DNA from: Oopsacas minuta
Lineage: Eukaryota > Porifera > Hexactinellida > Lyssacinosida > Leucopsacidae
Assembly (NCBI GenBank): GCA_024704765.1
Contig: JAKMXF010000295.1
Span: 62,001-126,000 of the forward strand
Direction: 5' to 3'
DNA length: 64,000 nt
Numbering within the stretch: position 1 is the first letter of the stretch; every line of letters starts with the position of its first letter. The notes under the pieces are model-generated. The model had not been told where the DNA came from. It did no database searches and saw only the letters and a list, made by a program, of their open reading frames with translations. Of this stretch, positions 46,945 through 57,929 are shown piece by piece. A program made the translations under genes and the position numbers.

Positions 46945-48384
46945 TAATTCATAGAGAATTTCTATGTGGAGTAGGTATTTCTTACACCAGACAACTCACC
47001 CATACAGTTGAACGAATTGTATCTAACTTAAGTCCTGATAACCTTGTCTTCTTCTTAAAGTTCGAGTATCCGATGCCCTAGATAGATCAGGGTGTCATCG
47101 TGTTTACCAGCAAGTTATATCTAACTCTGACCTTTCGACTAAAACCTTCATTTTATTTAGTCTCAAGGTTAACGCAATCATAAATGCAAATGATCATACC
47201 CTATGGACCTCATCATCCGAATTCGCCATTTTGCACTCGACCAGTTGTCCTCTTAACCCTTCCAGAAATTGAAGAGAGTGTCAAGTTTTTGATGGACTCA
47301 GTAATATATAACGAAACTTCAACTATTGAAGAGAGTGGTTTGTGTTTACACAATGGCAATGCAGAGGTCAAGATCATAAGATCTCATTTCGATACAAAGA
47401 TGGCAAAAGTCTTAAGCGGTGCTGGTGGTGCTAATTGTCAAATGCGTACTGCAACGTTCCAACAGATACACGATATTAGCATAGTTCAAAATGGCTTTCC
47501 CATAAATAGGACTATCAGTGATGCACGTGATGTATTTGATGAGGTTGATGGGGAAGAATATTTATCTTTGCCAACAAATAAAAGATTCAATTTAACACAC
47601 AAACCGATCTCAGGAAAAGATATCACATCAGCTTCCCCTCTACATACATATTTGAGAACATTAAGTTGGTTCCTATTTTTGATTTGCCATTTGCAGTGTG
47701 GTGCTATTCAAAAATGGTCACCACCTTCGCCAATAATTCTTGGGACCAAGAAATTTATTACTAGCCTTATTGAAGAAAACTTAGTATATCCATTGACACA
47801 CCATCAGTCCATGGATGAATCACCACAACCGGAAATGTTGTTCGGAGATTTTCCACACTTAGCGATGATACTGTTGCAAGATTTTCTCTATTGGGTGTTG
47901 ACGGTTGTTCTTCAAGAGACATATCAATTTGTCTCTATAATCTTTGATAACTTGAGTGCTATCCTGAGATTGTATAATATCAACAGGAAAGTGGACACTG
48001 AAGGGTCTTGATAATGTATGTCGAGAGACTTGCGAATCCATTTTAACCAATTTTTCACGGGCACGTGTGACCCCTTCTTTACATAAACTAGCCCATGCAC
48101 CACAAATAATTGCAGATCATAAGGATCGGTTTGGCTTGGAAGATTTGCCTGAAGAAGCTCTTGAATCTTGTATTAAATTGGTCAGGCGATACCGTGAGAG
48201 ACTCTCAAGAAAATATAACTTTGAGGACAACGTTAAAGATGAGTTCGTTAGGCTTATCTCTCAAAGTGATCCAATTTTAGTTTCCTTTCGTAATTTTACC
48301 AAAAACGATTCGGAGCCAGATCTATCTGAGTTAAAGAGCTGTCAAGATATTTTGGTGAATTCTCTAATTATAAATACGTTGTAG
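46945..48384 (+). pseudogene. RAG1/Transib-like transposase, copy 1 (5'-truncated)
   Basis: Homology to the copy at 55102-57200 begins at about 46945 (GISYTRQLTHTVERIVSNLS). It continues through SDALDRSGCHRVYQQ, which holds the first acidic site, SPNSPFCTRPVV, RSHFDTKMAKVLSGAGGANC, QNGFPINRTISDARDVFDEV, SPLHTYLRTLSWFL and KKWSP-like text, then DFLYWVLTVV and ILRLYNINRKVDTEG. After a frameshift near 48000 it ends TPSLHKLAHAPQII and LPEEALESCIKLVRRYRERL. The last motif corresponds to the region around the third catalytic residue (Glu) of RAG1, which reads SEGNESGNKLFRRFRK. The first half of the gene, including the N-terminal domain, is missing, and at least three frame changes are needed. I found no CACAGTG terminus that fits this copy. 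Confidence 0.7.
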
Positions 48385-50890
48385 TTTGTAGTTCAATGAA
48401 CGGTAGGTCATTTCGACAAGAAATGTGATTTCATAAGTTGATAAAGTTGTACATCTAATAGTGTTAATAATATCAAAACATAAAAATTCAATTTCTGAAC
48501 CCATAGCTCACAAATTGGCTTAATTAAAATCGATAAAAAATCAAAATACTTTTTGAATGTGACAATGAGGTCATTACTTTCACACCCAAAGACTGAGAAA
48601 AATCTAGTTACGTCAATCGATTCCTTTGGTACGATTCCCCATGTGGCAATAATATAGTTCACTACGTTATCAAGTACCCTAATACCTACTTCCAGGTTTT
48701 AGTCATTTGGTGCCACTGAGCCCCTGTTTTCAAACAGTGCAACGATCAACGTTCTTGGCCTGGAACCGATCCAAATTTATCAAAGTATTCATTTCCAACA
48801 CAAACATTTGCAAAAGTTTCCAAAAGTATCCAATTGCTAAATTTCACAAAATAGAATGTGTGTGCTCAATTGAAGTTATATTATATACGTAGGTACTAAA
48901 TACAATTTACGTTACGAAAAGCTGGTGTTTGATTCTTTTCACTGCGAGTATACACAATCTTTGGTACAGAATGGTACAGAAATATTCATTGAACTCACAC
49001 TTGTCAATTTGTATTGAGGTTTCAGATAAGACATTCATACATTTTTCACAACGTACCCTACCATAAATATAGTTTTGAGACCAGTGTGCACCAAAGCGCG
49101 TAAACTGCATCATTTAACCCGAAGAATTCGATTTTTGTTACACTTAAAATGTCTAGCTCCGTTGAATGATATGTATATTTAAGCGGATAAATATATTCCT
49201 AGGTGATTAATTTATACTAAATTTTCCTACTATTACAATTTAACTACTCCAGCTCGGATTTCATAAAATTCACTATAATTTTCTGATACAGACTTGAGCA
49301 ATTAATAAGTTTTGTTATTGAATGAGCCTCAAAGTATGATAAATTTGCAATTGAATTATACAAAATAGACAAACACCAAAATCATGATGAAGTGGAATAT
49401 AAAATATATATTTTGTCGAATCATATGGTTAGACTTCATTATTCTTCTCCCATTCAATTTCATTATTCAATTATTTAATTAGTTTTTCATCTTCACCAGG
49501 GGTTCTAATTAGGGGAGATTTCCCCCAAGGAGTGAAATATACAGTTTCTTAGTATACTAAAGCATAAATTTTTATATTGTCAATTTGTAGTATTTGGATA
49601 AGGTGTACACAATCGACGGCGTTTAATAGTATCATTTCATGACTCAAAACTCTTTGATCCATTTACCAGAGCCATTAACACTCTGGCCTGACCATGTGAT
49701 CAATTCAAACAGTAACATTGCGGACAATAACAAAGGCTATATAGTTTCTTGATATTAATTACAGCCACATTTACTAACAACCAGAATTATTGTATCAAAA
49801 TGCTGCAGAATACCATATACGTAAGTGGACTTGAAACGGAGACTCAAATGCTTTTTTGCAAAGTGATATAAATGATTTCTCAAAACCTGTCTTTTCTCTA
49901 GTTGTCCGCTTTCATATACACTGGTTGACTATCAGAGAGGACACACTGCTCTGTTTTTGAAGATGTGAGGACAGGTCGATATATTTCATGATTACTTGTT
50001 TGAGATTATATACAATTGTATATTTTAAATTAACCAATAAATACATGTGGTGTAATTTACAATCCAAATCAGCTATTTTCTGGACTTTCTTTTCGTTTTA
50101 TTTCCTTAATTATTCTTTCCACTTCACCGACTTGTTTGCATCCTCGTATGGCCTAAATGTGGCAAATGGAACTTTTATGTGTACAATTCGAAGACTTTAT
50201 AGTTCCTATATTGCTGAGTAATGAAGTATTTAAGCCTTTTCCTCTTAATAGGATTAATCTAAATATAATTAAATTCAACATGTTATAATTACATGAATGT
50301 TTAAATTATTTAGTGATAAATGAAATTTACGATTACTTTGCATTTGTGACTTTACACGAGATCTTACCTTTTGTTTATGCAATTGAATAATTTAAATACA
50401 TTTTGAAGCTTGGTTATTTATATTTCCTGGTATAATTAGTTAACCAATCATTTCTTATTTATTTCCTCAATGTAATGAAATATTTACTGGCCCAAATTCG
50501 GACCTACTCACCAGCTATTAGTTCCTTATATGAATTAGTAACAATAGAGCGCGTTTGATGGTAGGCCAACTATACATATACGGTGTCAAAGAGAAATCAT
50601 TAATCAATGGAAACTAGTTACTTTGCGATCTCTAGTTACTTAACAATACTAAAAATCAGTACATTATATAGAATGTTAATATGAATACGGTTAAGAATTA
50701 ACTCGGTATATTGCCAAAACATACTGACCAGATGAGCTATTCCACTTAGGTCAATAAAACAATCTTTGTTTGATATCTAGACACTACAACAATATACTGA
50801 TCAAATCTCTACATAAAATGTCCAAATACTCCCTCTCTACATCTATTCATGGTTGTAACCTTTCAACCTACTTTGAAAATAATTTTTTAT
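48385..50890. other. AT-rich stretch without identified gene
   Basis: The first 150 bases may still be 3' flank of the RAG1-like copy (weak match to 57210-57350). Nothing else is recognised on either strand. Confidence 0.4.
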
Positions 50891-51451
50891 ACACTTATCG
50901 GTCCACTGATTGAAGTAATGGTAAATTCCGTTTCCCAGTCCATATCGGGTATTAAATAGCCATCCTCCGAGATGTATTTCAGCTCAGAAAATAGCCAAAA
51001 TCACAAGGTGATTGATCTGGGGAATACAGAGGATGTTCCATCGTTTCAAACTCGATATCTTCAATAATTTCCCAAAGTATTTCGGAGCATGAGTTTTTGC
51101 ATTATCATCGCAAAGTTTGGTTTCTTGAGTTCCTGTACGCGGACGTAGTGCTTTATTGACTTTCTCGACTTCCCTCAGGCATTTATCTGTCTAAAATTTC
51201 CATTGAGTCGTTCTCCTTTATGCACAGGTATTTGAGCCACTGGTCAATGTGCTTCAAATAATATGCTGTAGAGAACCATATCTTGGAAATCCAGACTCGC
51301 CTTTTAGGGGGAATAAGAACCTTTTGGGAGCAACGATTTGCTTTGTTCCTTAAGCAGAAGTTCAGAAAATGCAATTCAAGTTCGTCATCAGTAATGATTT
51401 CATATAACCTTAGAGAATCACATTCGCTGTATTCTTTAAGTAATTTCTTCA

Positions 51452-51459
51452 CGCATGAA
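51452..51459. repeat. 8-bp target duplication (left), CGCATGAA
   Basis: Identical to 51822-51829. Confidence 0.95.
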
Positions 51460-51821
51460 CAGTGTTCCCCCTAAGCCAAGTTATGGGTCACATTTGGTCG
51501 GCCTCATGGCCTGTTTTATCGGCCGAAAAGTATCTAATTGCGGCAAAGCTCCTGCTGGAGATTACGACACTTTTCAATACATACAAATGAACCCAACATC
51601 AATGTAAAATAGCATTGAGAGTAGAAAATTCAATTCGAAAGAATATAATAAACCAGTACTCCACAGGGAAAATTACGCAAACTTTAGATTATGATTGGCT
51701 ATAGGAAATTTTGAACATTCATTTTGATCGGCTGCAGATCCGAATTGACCGGCCGTCGGAATGCCAAATTGGCGTTTTGGGCGGCCAGCCGGCCAGTCAA
51801 AACGCTTAGGGGGGAACACTG
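51460..51821. mobile_element. hAT MITE, 362 bp, inside a mariner pseudogene
   Basis: The left end is CAGTGTTCCCCCTAAGCCAA; the right end reversed is CAGTGTTCCCCCCTAAGCG. Perfect 8-bp duplications CGCATGAA flank it. The interior has GGCCG-rich inverted motifs at 51520 and 51750. No coding capacity. Confidence 0.97.
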
Positions 51822-51829
51822 CGCATGAA
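51822..51829. repeat. 8-bp target duplication (right), CGCATGAA
   Basis: Identical copy of 51452-51459. Confidence 0.95.
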
Positions 51830-52375
51830 ACCCTCTTCTTCTTTGTGAGGATTTTTGGTATCCATCGCGCTAAAATCTTTGGATATTCGGGATAATCGTG
51901 TAGAATTGTATGAACGCTTCCTGATGAGATGTCCAGAATTAATGTAATCTCTTCAACTCTCAAATGGGGGTCAATATCCAAACCTTCCAGAATTTCAGAA
52001 GCAATTTCTGGGGTGGTAGCTGAAATTGCTCTTCTGGTCTGATGGTCATCTTCAATGTTGCCTCTACCAGCCTATAATTTACGTACCCATTCCTTTACAG
52101 TGGGATACGCTAGAGCTTCCCCATGATAAATGGTGACGAGAACTTCACGTATCTTGGTTGCCTTGTCGCCGAGCATCGCACGAATCTTTCTATAAACTCG
52201 TTGTTCGGTTATGGTTGATATGTGTTTTGAAGCCATGAAAAAGTTGACTCTCGAATAATAGGTAAAATTGAAAAAGGATGAATCATGATATATAATTGCT
52301 AGAGTGAATTGCTCAACAGCATTGAATAAGCAACCGATTGGACTATTTGGATATACTATGCATTTACGTGTGTGA

Positions 52376-53040
52376 ACTTAGCAGTAAATTCGACTATGCA
52401 TTCTTCAATTGCAAATTTAACCCACATCCACTTATGAGATTTTAACAAAATTGTTCTCATTCGATGGAGGAGAGTTGAACGTTTTACGCAATAAAATTTT
52501 TGTGTAAAAAATCTGAATTCTATTCTGAAAATTCGTATACATATTTGTGCCATATGGACGTTTATTAAATTGAAAAATATTGAAAACCCGCGGAGTTATG
52601 GCAATTCAAATTGGATTTGGTAGTGGGCCTTTAAGGGTTACCACGTACATAATGTAGCGTCAGTTCAAACTCATATTTCTTACACTAAATATAACTGAAT
52701 CTCAATTAATCTGTTATTAATCATTAGATGAGATGTAAACATTTATAACAATATCAATTTTATCCGGAAATACTGGAATTATCACCCGCATCAACCTTCT
52801 CAAACTCGATAATTCCTATTTTTGTGAATTACGAGCTCCAACTTTGAACTCAATTCTGAAAATTATTTATCAACAGAATCGCCTCAAAATTTACAGATAC
52901 CTTCTTTGGTATTCTATGATTCAATTCCCTTTAAACAGAAAGAAGGGTTTGCTAGTACATTTTTTATAGACTTTTGTCATCTATAAACTTCTAATCTTCA
53001 CCATTTTCCAACCGTGTGTATAAGTGCATACAAGAATGAT
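52376..53040. repeat. Unclassified long repeat, copy A
   Basis: Reverse complement of 57930-59132 once the MITE inserted in that copy is removed. Anchors are TTATGGCAATTCAAATT near 52593 with its partner near 58838, GGTAGTGGGCC near 52617 with GGCCCACTACC near 58803, and CCAACTTTGAACTCAATTCTG near 52838 with its partner near 58575. Homology fades beyond 53040. No known family. Confidence 0.8.
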
Positions 53041-53399
53041 AGCCCCCAGTAAATGTTTATTATGTTTACTTTATGATCGATGTCAAGCTTCGAGAGTTAT
53101 GATTCGAAATTAGAGCTGTCTATATTTATCTATCCAATGAAATAAGTTCATCCACTGACAGAATATTAGACACCGCTTTGTCATAGTTATAGTTTTTAGA
53201 TATTTTTGTTTCTCTTTCCTGATTTTGTATTGTTTATTATGCGTTTTCTGACATATTTGATAGTACTTGTTTCTTGCTCTTCATTATTTTGTCTGCCTAT
53301 ATTATCTTTCCATTGATCGAACATATCCATGATTACCATTGAGTTGTGGCGTGCCGCATTGGATTGCACTCTATCCGGAAATGCTTCAATTGTCCAAAA

Positions 53400-53530
53400 C
53401 TTCATCTGACTCCCTCATTTTTCTCATTTCGATGTCTATACTCATGTCTACTCTATGCGCCTGTATAATTTCAATTCTGCTCCTCATTGGTGGTATCGAG
53501 GTAAACCCAGAACCAATCACCCAAACTTAG
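53400..53530 (+). pseudogene. Possible LINE ORF2 N-terminal remnant with 2A-like motif
   Basis: The frame ending near 53530 has a hydrophobic stretch followed by ILLLIGGIEVNPEPITQT, close to the LLLxGDIExNPGP motif at the start of many non-LTR retrotransposon ORF2 proteins (a 2A-like sequence). The final Gly-Pro is Glu-Pro here. No endonuclease or reverse transcriptase text follows. A different frame at 53610-53704 reads PVNPEGSIYLNHNGVHYEPI, which faintly recalls the C-terminal His motif of OTU proteases. Both are weak. Confidence 0.35.
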
Positions 53531-53709
53531 TCCATATTCCGAACAAGGTAATTCATTAATTTGATCATTGGTCTTTGGAGAAAGTGGCTAATGTGATTGA
53601 TTTCTTAGAATTGCCTCCAGTAAATCCTGAAGGTTCAATATACCTAAATCATAATGGGGTTCATTATGAACCCATTTTAGAGGTAGATAAAGCTGTTTTT
53701 GCCTAGGAC

Positions 53710-54488
53710 TACACCCCAGTGAGAATATGCCTTACTCCTATGTGTATTCATATTCGGATCATGGATTCTATGGGTGATTAAATTTCCACATGTACATTAA
53801 TGAAGGTCTGAATATGAGAATTGGAAATCTATATATGTGTTTTCACATGTTTAGTCATAGAATTTAATATTCTGAACCTTATTAGATGGAATATGGGTGC
53901 AAATTTTCCCTTTCATGATCCATGATCCGAATAATAATGATAATTTGAGGAAGCATTTTATTACTTGTAGGCTGTTTCATTGAGTTGTATAACATATTAG
54001 ATATTGAAAACATTGGTTTAAGTAATTATTTTTAATAGTGCTTACAATATTTGTTATGGCAAGTTTGAATGGACAAAGCGGGTCTTATCGATGTGCACTA
54101 CATAGGCGAATATAATTGAAATCCCATAATAATATAGTTCAGTATGCTGTAAATATATATGTATATATATATATATATATAAAATAAGGTCTTGTACAAA
54201 GTACAGAGCATAATTTGGCATATGGGAATAGTTGGAGGATCTCAGGATTGGAGGATGAGATAATACATTTTCTGTTTATGTTATTTATTAATGAATTAAG
54301 TGGTAGGATAGAGTATTCTCCTGCTTAAGAGACTAATCTTTGGTGTTAATAATTCAATTCCGATTACTAACATTGTTGAAGAGTGGTTCATACGTGTTTA
54401 AATCAAGCTTGAAGTGGAAGATGCAAGTGGTATGTGTAATACATGCATTACACAAACTACGGAAGTTTTCGTACAGTATAATGGACTC
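53710..54488. other. AT-rich spacer with TA microsatellite
   Basis: Contains a (TA/TG)n run at about 54150-54182. No gene seen. Confidence 0.5.
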
Positions 54489-54493
54489 ATTCG
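54489..54493. repeat. 5-bp target site duplication (left), ATTCG
   Basis: Identical to 57384-57388 directly outside the right end; 5-bp duplications are characteristic of Transib and of RAG-mediated transposition. Confidence 0.9.
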
Positions 54494-54526
54494 CACAGTG
54501 TGGCATCATCTAGAATTAGCCAAATT
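54494..54526 (+). promoter_or_regulatory. Left RSS-like terminal repeat (heptamer, 14-bp spacer, conserved block)
   Basis: CACAGTG at 54494-54500, spacer 54501-54514, block ATTAGCCAAATT at 54515-54526, continuing TTTGTGG. The block is not the canonical nonamer ACAAAAACC. It is the presumed transposase binding site. Confidence 0.75.
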
Positions 54527-55101
54527 TTTGTGGTCTCATAAATATCTATAATTGTTCTAATATTGTTCAATAGTCTGTCGAAAATACAACTATATTGTGT
54601 TTACTGTGGTTCAGCTTCTATTTGTGAATTTAAATTCTCATTGTCTAATGACGTAATTTTATAAGGTTTAGAACATTTTCTGAACTATAATTACGTTATC
54701 ATAAATTCTAACAGTAGATGCAATCAAATACCTACTTGCAAGTAATTCAATTCGGATTCATTTATAAGTAGTCACTATCATAACTTTGAACATTAATATC
54801 CCCCAAACTTAATAGAAATTTTTGAGTGAACTCTTTTTCGAAACCCCGAAAATGACTAAATTTCGGGATGTATTTCGACATACTTAGAGGTAGATTTTTA
54901 AATGGGTACAATATGGGGCCTCTATATTTTTAACAATGTTAAAGTACTGTACTACCCTAAATTTTATACAATTTTTAGCGCCCCATTCCCCACCCATTTC
55001 GAATTTCAATCCAAATTTCCCTGGGATCGGCTCAATTTCAAACTTGTGTTATTTATCCCATTATTGATACTTACAAGACATTACTTCCTTCCACCAGTTC
55101 A

Positions 55102-57200
55102 ATGGATAAAACATTTATTTCACAAAAAGAAGCATACGATAATTATAAATCACATGGTTGGAATTGTTCTGGTGCAGCTCGTCAGATAATTGAAGTTCAT
55201 TCCTTGACAGATGATCTGTTTGAAACTATTCGTTGGAAATTAAGAAATCTTCGAAAATCCAGAGATCATTGCCAGAAGATTTACAACTTAAACGTTTGGG
55301 AGGGTATGGAGTTTTATTCAGTCACTACTTGTAACTCTGGATCACAAATGTCGATTGACACAGTCGATTCTATCCCTGAGCAGCACTCATTTATTGAAGA
55401 GAATCTAACAGAGATCAGAAAACCATTATTCAAACTCACAATGAAAGCTGCTCGAAACTGTTTGAACGTTTTTGCTAAAGCATATTCAGTTCCTTGCCCA
55501 AAGGGAGCAGGTTGATGAGAAGAAAGTTGCAGCTTGAGCTCTATAATTAATTTCTAACCAGGAATATGATCGAGAAACTTCCAGTATATGCAAAGAAATA
55601 ATCGCAACAAGCACGTACGGAAATGTAAAGAAAGTTTCGATACCTATGTCAAGTTATATAATAGATCTTCTCGAAATTGGAACATTCAAATACACACAGT
55701 TGAAGAAATTACTGAAACAAGATATCGTATTCCCATCCTATAAAGTAATATCGCAATACCGTCAAGAAATTTCCCTTTCACGAAGCGTTTTATTTGTCAC
55801 TAACCCTGAAGGTAACTCTATTGGTGTATCAGTTCCTTATTTCGAAATACTCGAACTAACAATTCAACGACATCAATAAAAGCTTCGATTCCATTGTAAA
55901 CAACTCACAATATCCTTGTCAATTCGAATTGCAGACGGTCTAGATGGATCAGGCTCACACAATTCTTACAAGCAAGTGAACTCAAATCCAGGTTTAGATA
56001 CACACAGTATCTATAACAGATATTCGTATAACAGATAACACAGGTTTCTCATCATACGTCAATACTTCCCCCCAATTCACCTTTTTCATTCGAGCAGTCT
56101 GCTTAATTGCGTTGAAGGAAAATCACGAAAACGTTAAATTTATTATGGGTACACTCATAAATCCCGCAACTAAATTAATTGTAGAACAAGGAATTGCAGT
56201 TGAAAATCGTCACATAAAAGTAGAAATTATTCAATCTATATTTGATACCAAAATGGCAGGTCTATTAGATGGAGCGGGTGGTGCATCATGTCATCTTTAC
56301 ACGGCCACAGGAAAGGAAATCAATAGTTTAGAGTGGGCCAGATCAGGTTTTCCAATTAATAGATACATTACTGATGCTAATCAAGTATTTGACGATATTA
56401 ATGAGGACGAAATATTTGCCCTACCTTCCCAAAAACTCTGTGGCATTACCCACCACCCTACTTCCGAAATAAACATCTTAGCAGCTTCTCCATTGTATGC
56501 GTATCTCTGTGCCTTTAGGTGGTATATGTTACTCATATATCACTTAGACGCAGGTTGTAAAAAGTGATCACCTACATGCACAAAAGTACAGGATTCTTTG
56601 AAACGAATAAGATCAATTATAGAAGCCAAATGTAGTATCAAAATCGATATTCCCTCTAGTCAAGGGGGGACTTCAACAACTGGTAATGTTGCACGAGACT
56701 GTTTCCGAGATAAAAGAGGTTTCTTCAGATGCGCTACCTCCACTATTAACCCAGTTGATAAACCAACCCTTAAAATGATTCAAAACAACCTCTCGGTGAT
56801 TTTGAGGATAGTTAACAGCAAAGACCACATTAATTGTCATGGTCTTGAAAATCTTTGCAAGGAAACGTATGAAATTGTTTTGAATCACTTTCCTTGGGTA
56901 AGCATCACTCCCTCTCTTCATAAACTGCTTGCTCATTGTTTTCAAATAATTTATTGCTATAATCATGGTTATGGACTACAAAACCTTTCTGAAGAATGTT
57001 CAGAGGCTTGCAATAAGTATGTCAGAAGGTATAGAGAAAATTTAGTAAGAAAAACATCCTTTTCTGAAAACTTTCGTGATATTTTAGTCAGACTTTTGTG
57101 CTTCAGTGACCCTGTATTGGTTTTAAATCGTCACAAAAGTATTAGAAAGGTTAAATCAAACGAAGATAGCATACTTTATGAATCCCTGATAATCTATTAA
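55102..57200 (+). pseudogene. RAG1/Transib-like transposase, full length but broken
   Basis: Starts at ATG 55102 (MDKTFISQKEAYDNYKSHGW, then NCSGAARQIIEVHSLTDDLF), a helical N-terminal domain to 55515. Then 55646-55879 and, after shifts, RIADGLDGSGSHNSYKQ (55925-55975), whose ADGLDGS parallels the ADESDHETL text around the first catalytic Asp of vertebrate RAG1. The frame 56112-56567 holds QSIFDTKMAGLLDGAGGASC and ARSGFPINRYITDANQVFDD, then SPLYAYLCAFRWYMLLIYHL. The frame 56598-57200 holds IPSSQGGTSTTGNVARDCF, TPSLHKLLAHCFQII, LSEECSEACNKYVRRYRENL and LLCFSDPVL. The LSEE-SEACNK-RRYRE block matches the RAG1 region around the catalytic Glu (SEGNESGNKLFRRFRK). I could not place the second catalytic Asp. 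A stop after KAYSVPCPKGAG, further shifts near 55560, 55900 and 56100, and a TGA near 56567 prevent expression of the whole protein. Confidence 0.82.
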
Positions 57201-57341
57201 AATTTTGAAATAGTGATTTTAGTGATGACGTCATCCTCACATATTTTGAGTGAGATAATCAAAAATTTGACTTGTCCAGTGAAATGTACGAGGTCGATTT
57301 CATATATAAGTATAATACAAATATTATCGATTTGAAGTCAC

Positions 57342-57383
57342 AATTTGGCTAATCCCTCATTTTCGCCTTTTTGCCACACTGTG
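57342..57383 (-). promoter_or_regulatory. Right RSS-like terminal repeat (heptamer, 23-bp spacer, conserved block)
   Basis: On the minus strand: CACAGTG at 57383-57377, a spacer of 23 bases (57376-57354), then ATTAGCCAAATT at 57353-57342. The inner five spacer bases next to the heptamer (TGGCA) equal the left end. Confidence 0.75.
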
Positions 57384-57388
57384 ATTCG
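57384..57388. repeat. 5-bp target site duplication (right), ATTCG
   Basis: Identical copy of 54489-54493. Confidence 0.9.
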
Positions 57389-57929
57389 TTCTGTAGAATT
57401 AATAAGATAACTGATATCTGTATATTGGTAATAAATGGTTGGTATTTATGATAATTTAACTTATGGATGAAAATAACTAAATCTAAATTTATCTCCTTTA
57501 ATTATCTTGAGGAAGAATTTTATATGGTGAGAGTGGTATGATAATACTCTAATATCTAATTATCTGTATTAATTGATGCTGAATATTCTCTCTATGAATG
57601 TATTTCAGATATCAACTGTATAAATGTTAGTATAATATTTTGTGTGAGTACAGTATTGCATCTACTTAATGTTCAGTTTCAAAATATATATGGAAAAAAT
57701 TGAAGATACTTTTAATTTTAGATTCAAATATGTTTATGATTTAATTAATCAAATAAATAAATATATAAATTTTCAACACATCTTGGGTCTAAATTTTGGA
57801 ATTATTGACGAAAGACAGTTGGAATGGGAATTGGGAACTAATAAGTATGGTAATCTGATTTCTCATTACATCAATGCGTGATAGTCTTTCAAGTTAGTCA
57901 TAATCCATTACGTATACCATACAATTAAT

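Larger units (their letters stand above)
50900..52235 (-). pseudogene. Mariner transposase split by a hAT MITE
   Basis: Begins at ATG 52235 (MASKHISTITEQRVYRKIRA) and continues with the HTH region (LAYPTVKEWVRK, GRGNIEDDHQTRRAIS, LRVEEITLILDISSGSVHTI). It is interrupted by the MITE at 51460-51821. Beyond it come MKKLLKEYSECDSLRLYEII then TDDELELHFLN (family norm TGDETW), KLCDDNAKTHAPKY with the second Asp, and HPLYSPDQSPCDFGYF with the third. Frameshifts occur near 51100 and elsewhere. It is related to the plus-strand mariner at 61160-62000 (same SSGSVHT and ECDSRRL blocks). Confidence 0.85.
54494..57383 (+). mobile_element. RAG1/Transib-like DNA transposon with CACAGTG termini
   Basis: The left terminus CACAGTGTGGCA (54494-54505) and the right terminus, reversed CACAGTGTGGCA (57383-57372), are identical over 12 bases; the first seven equal the consensus V(D)J recombination signal heptamer. 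A second inverted block ATTAGCCAAATT lies at 54515-54526 on the left and reversed at 57342-57353 on the right. It is 14 bases from the heptamer on the left and 23 on the right. Perfect ATTCG duplications flank the element. The 2890-bp element holds one gene of about 700 codons on the plus strand, with 608 bases of 5' and 183 bases of 3' untranslated sequence. Termini and duplication are directly visible; assignment to the Transib/RAG1 group rests on the protein as well. Confidence 0.9.

Noticed and set aside
48503-48530. CACAAATTGGCTTAAT as the inner block of a right terminus of copy 1
   Set aside because: Similar to the block at 57342 but no CACTGTG follows at about 23 bases; probably chance or too decayed.
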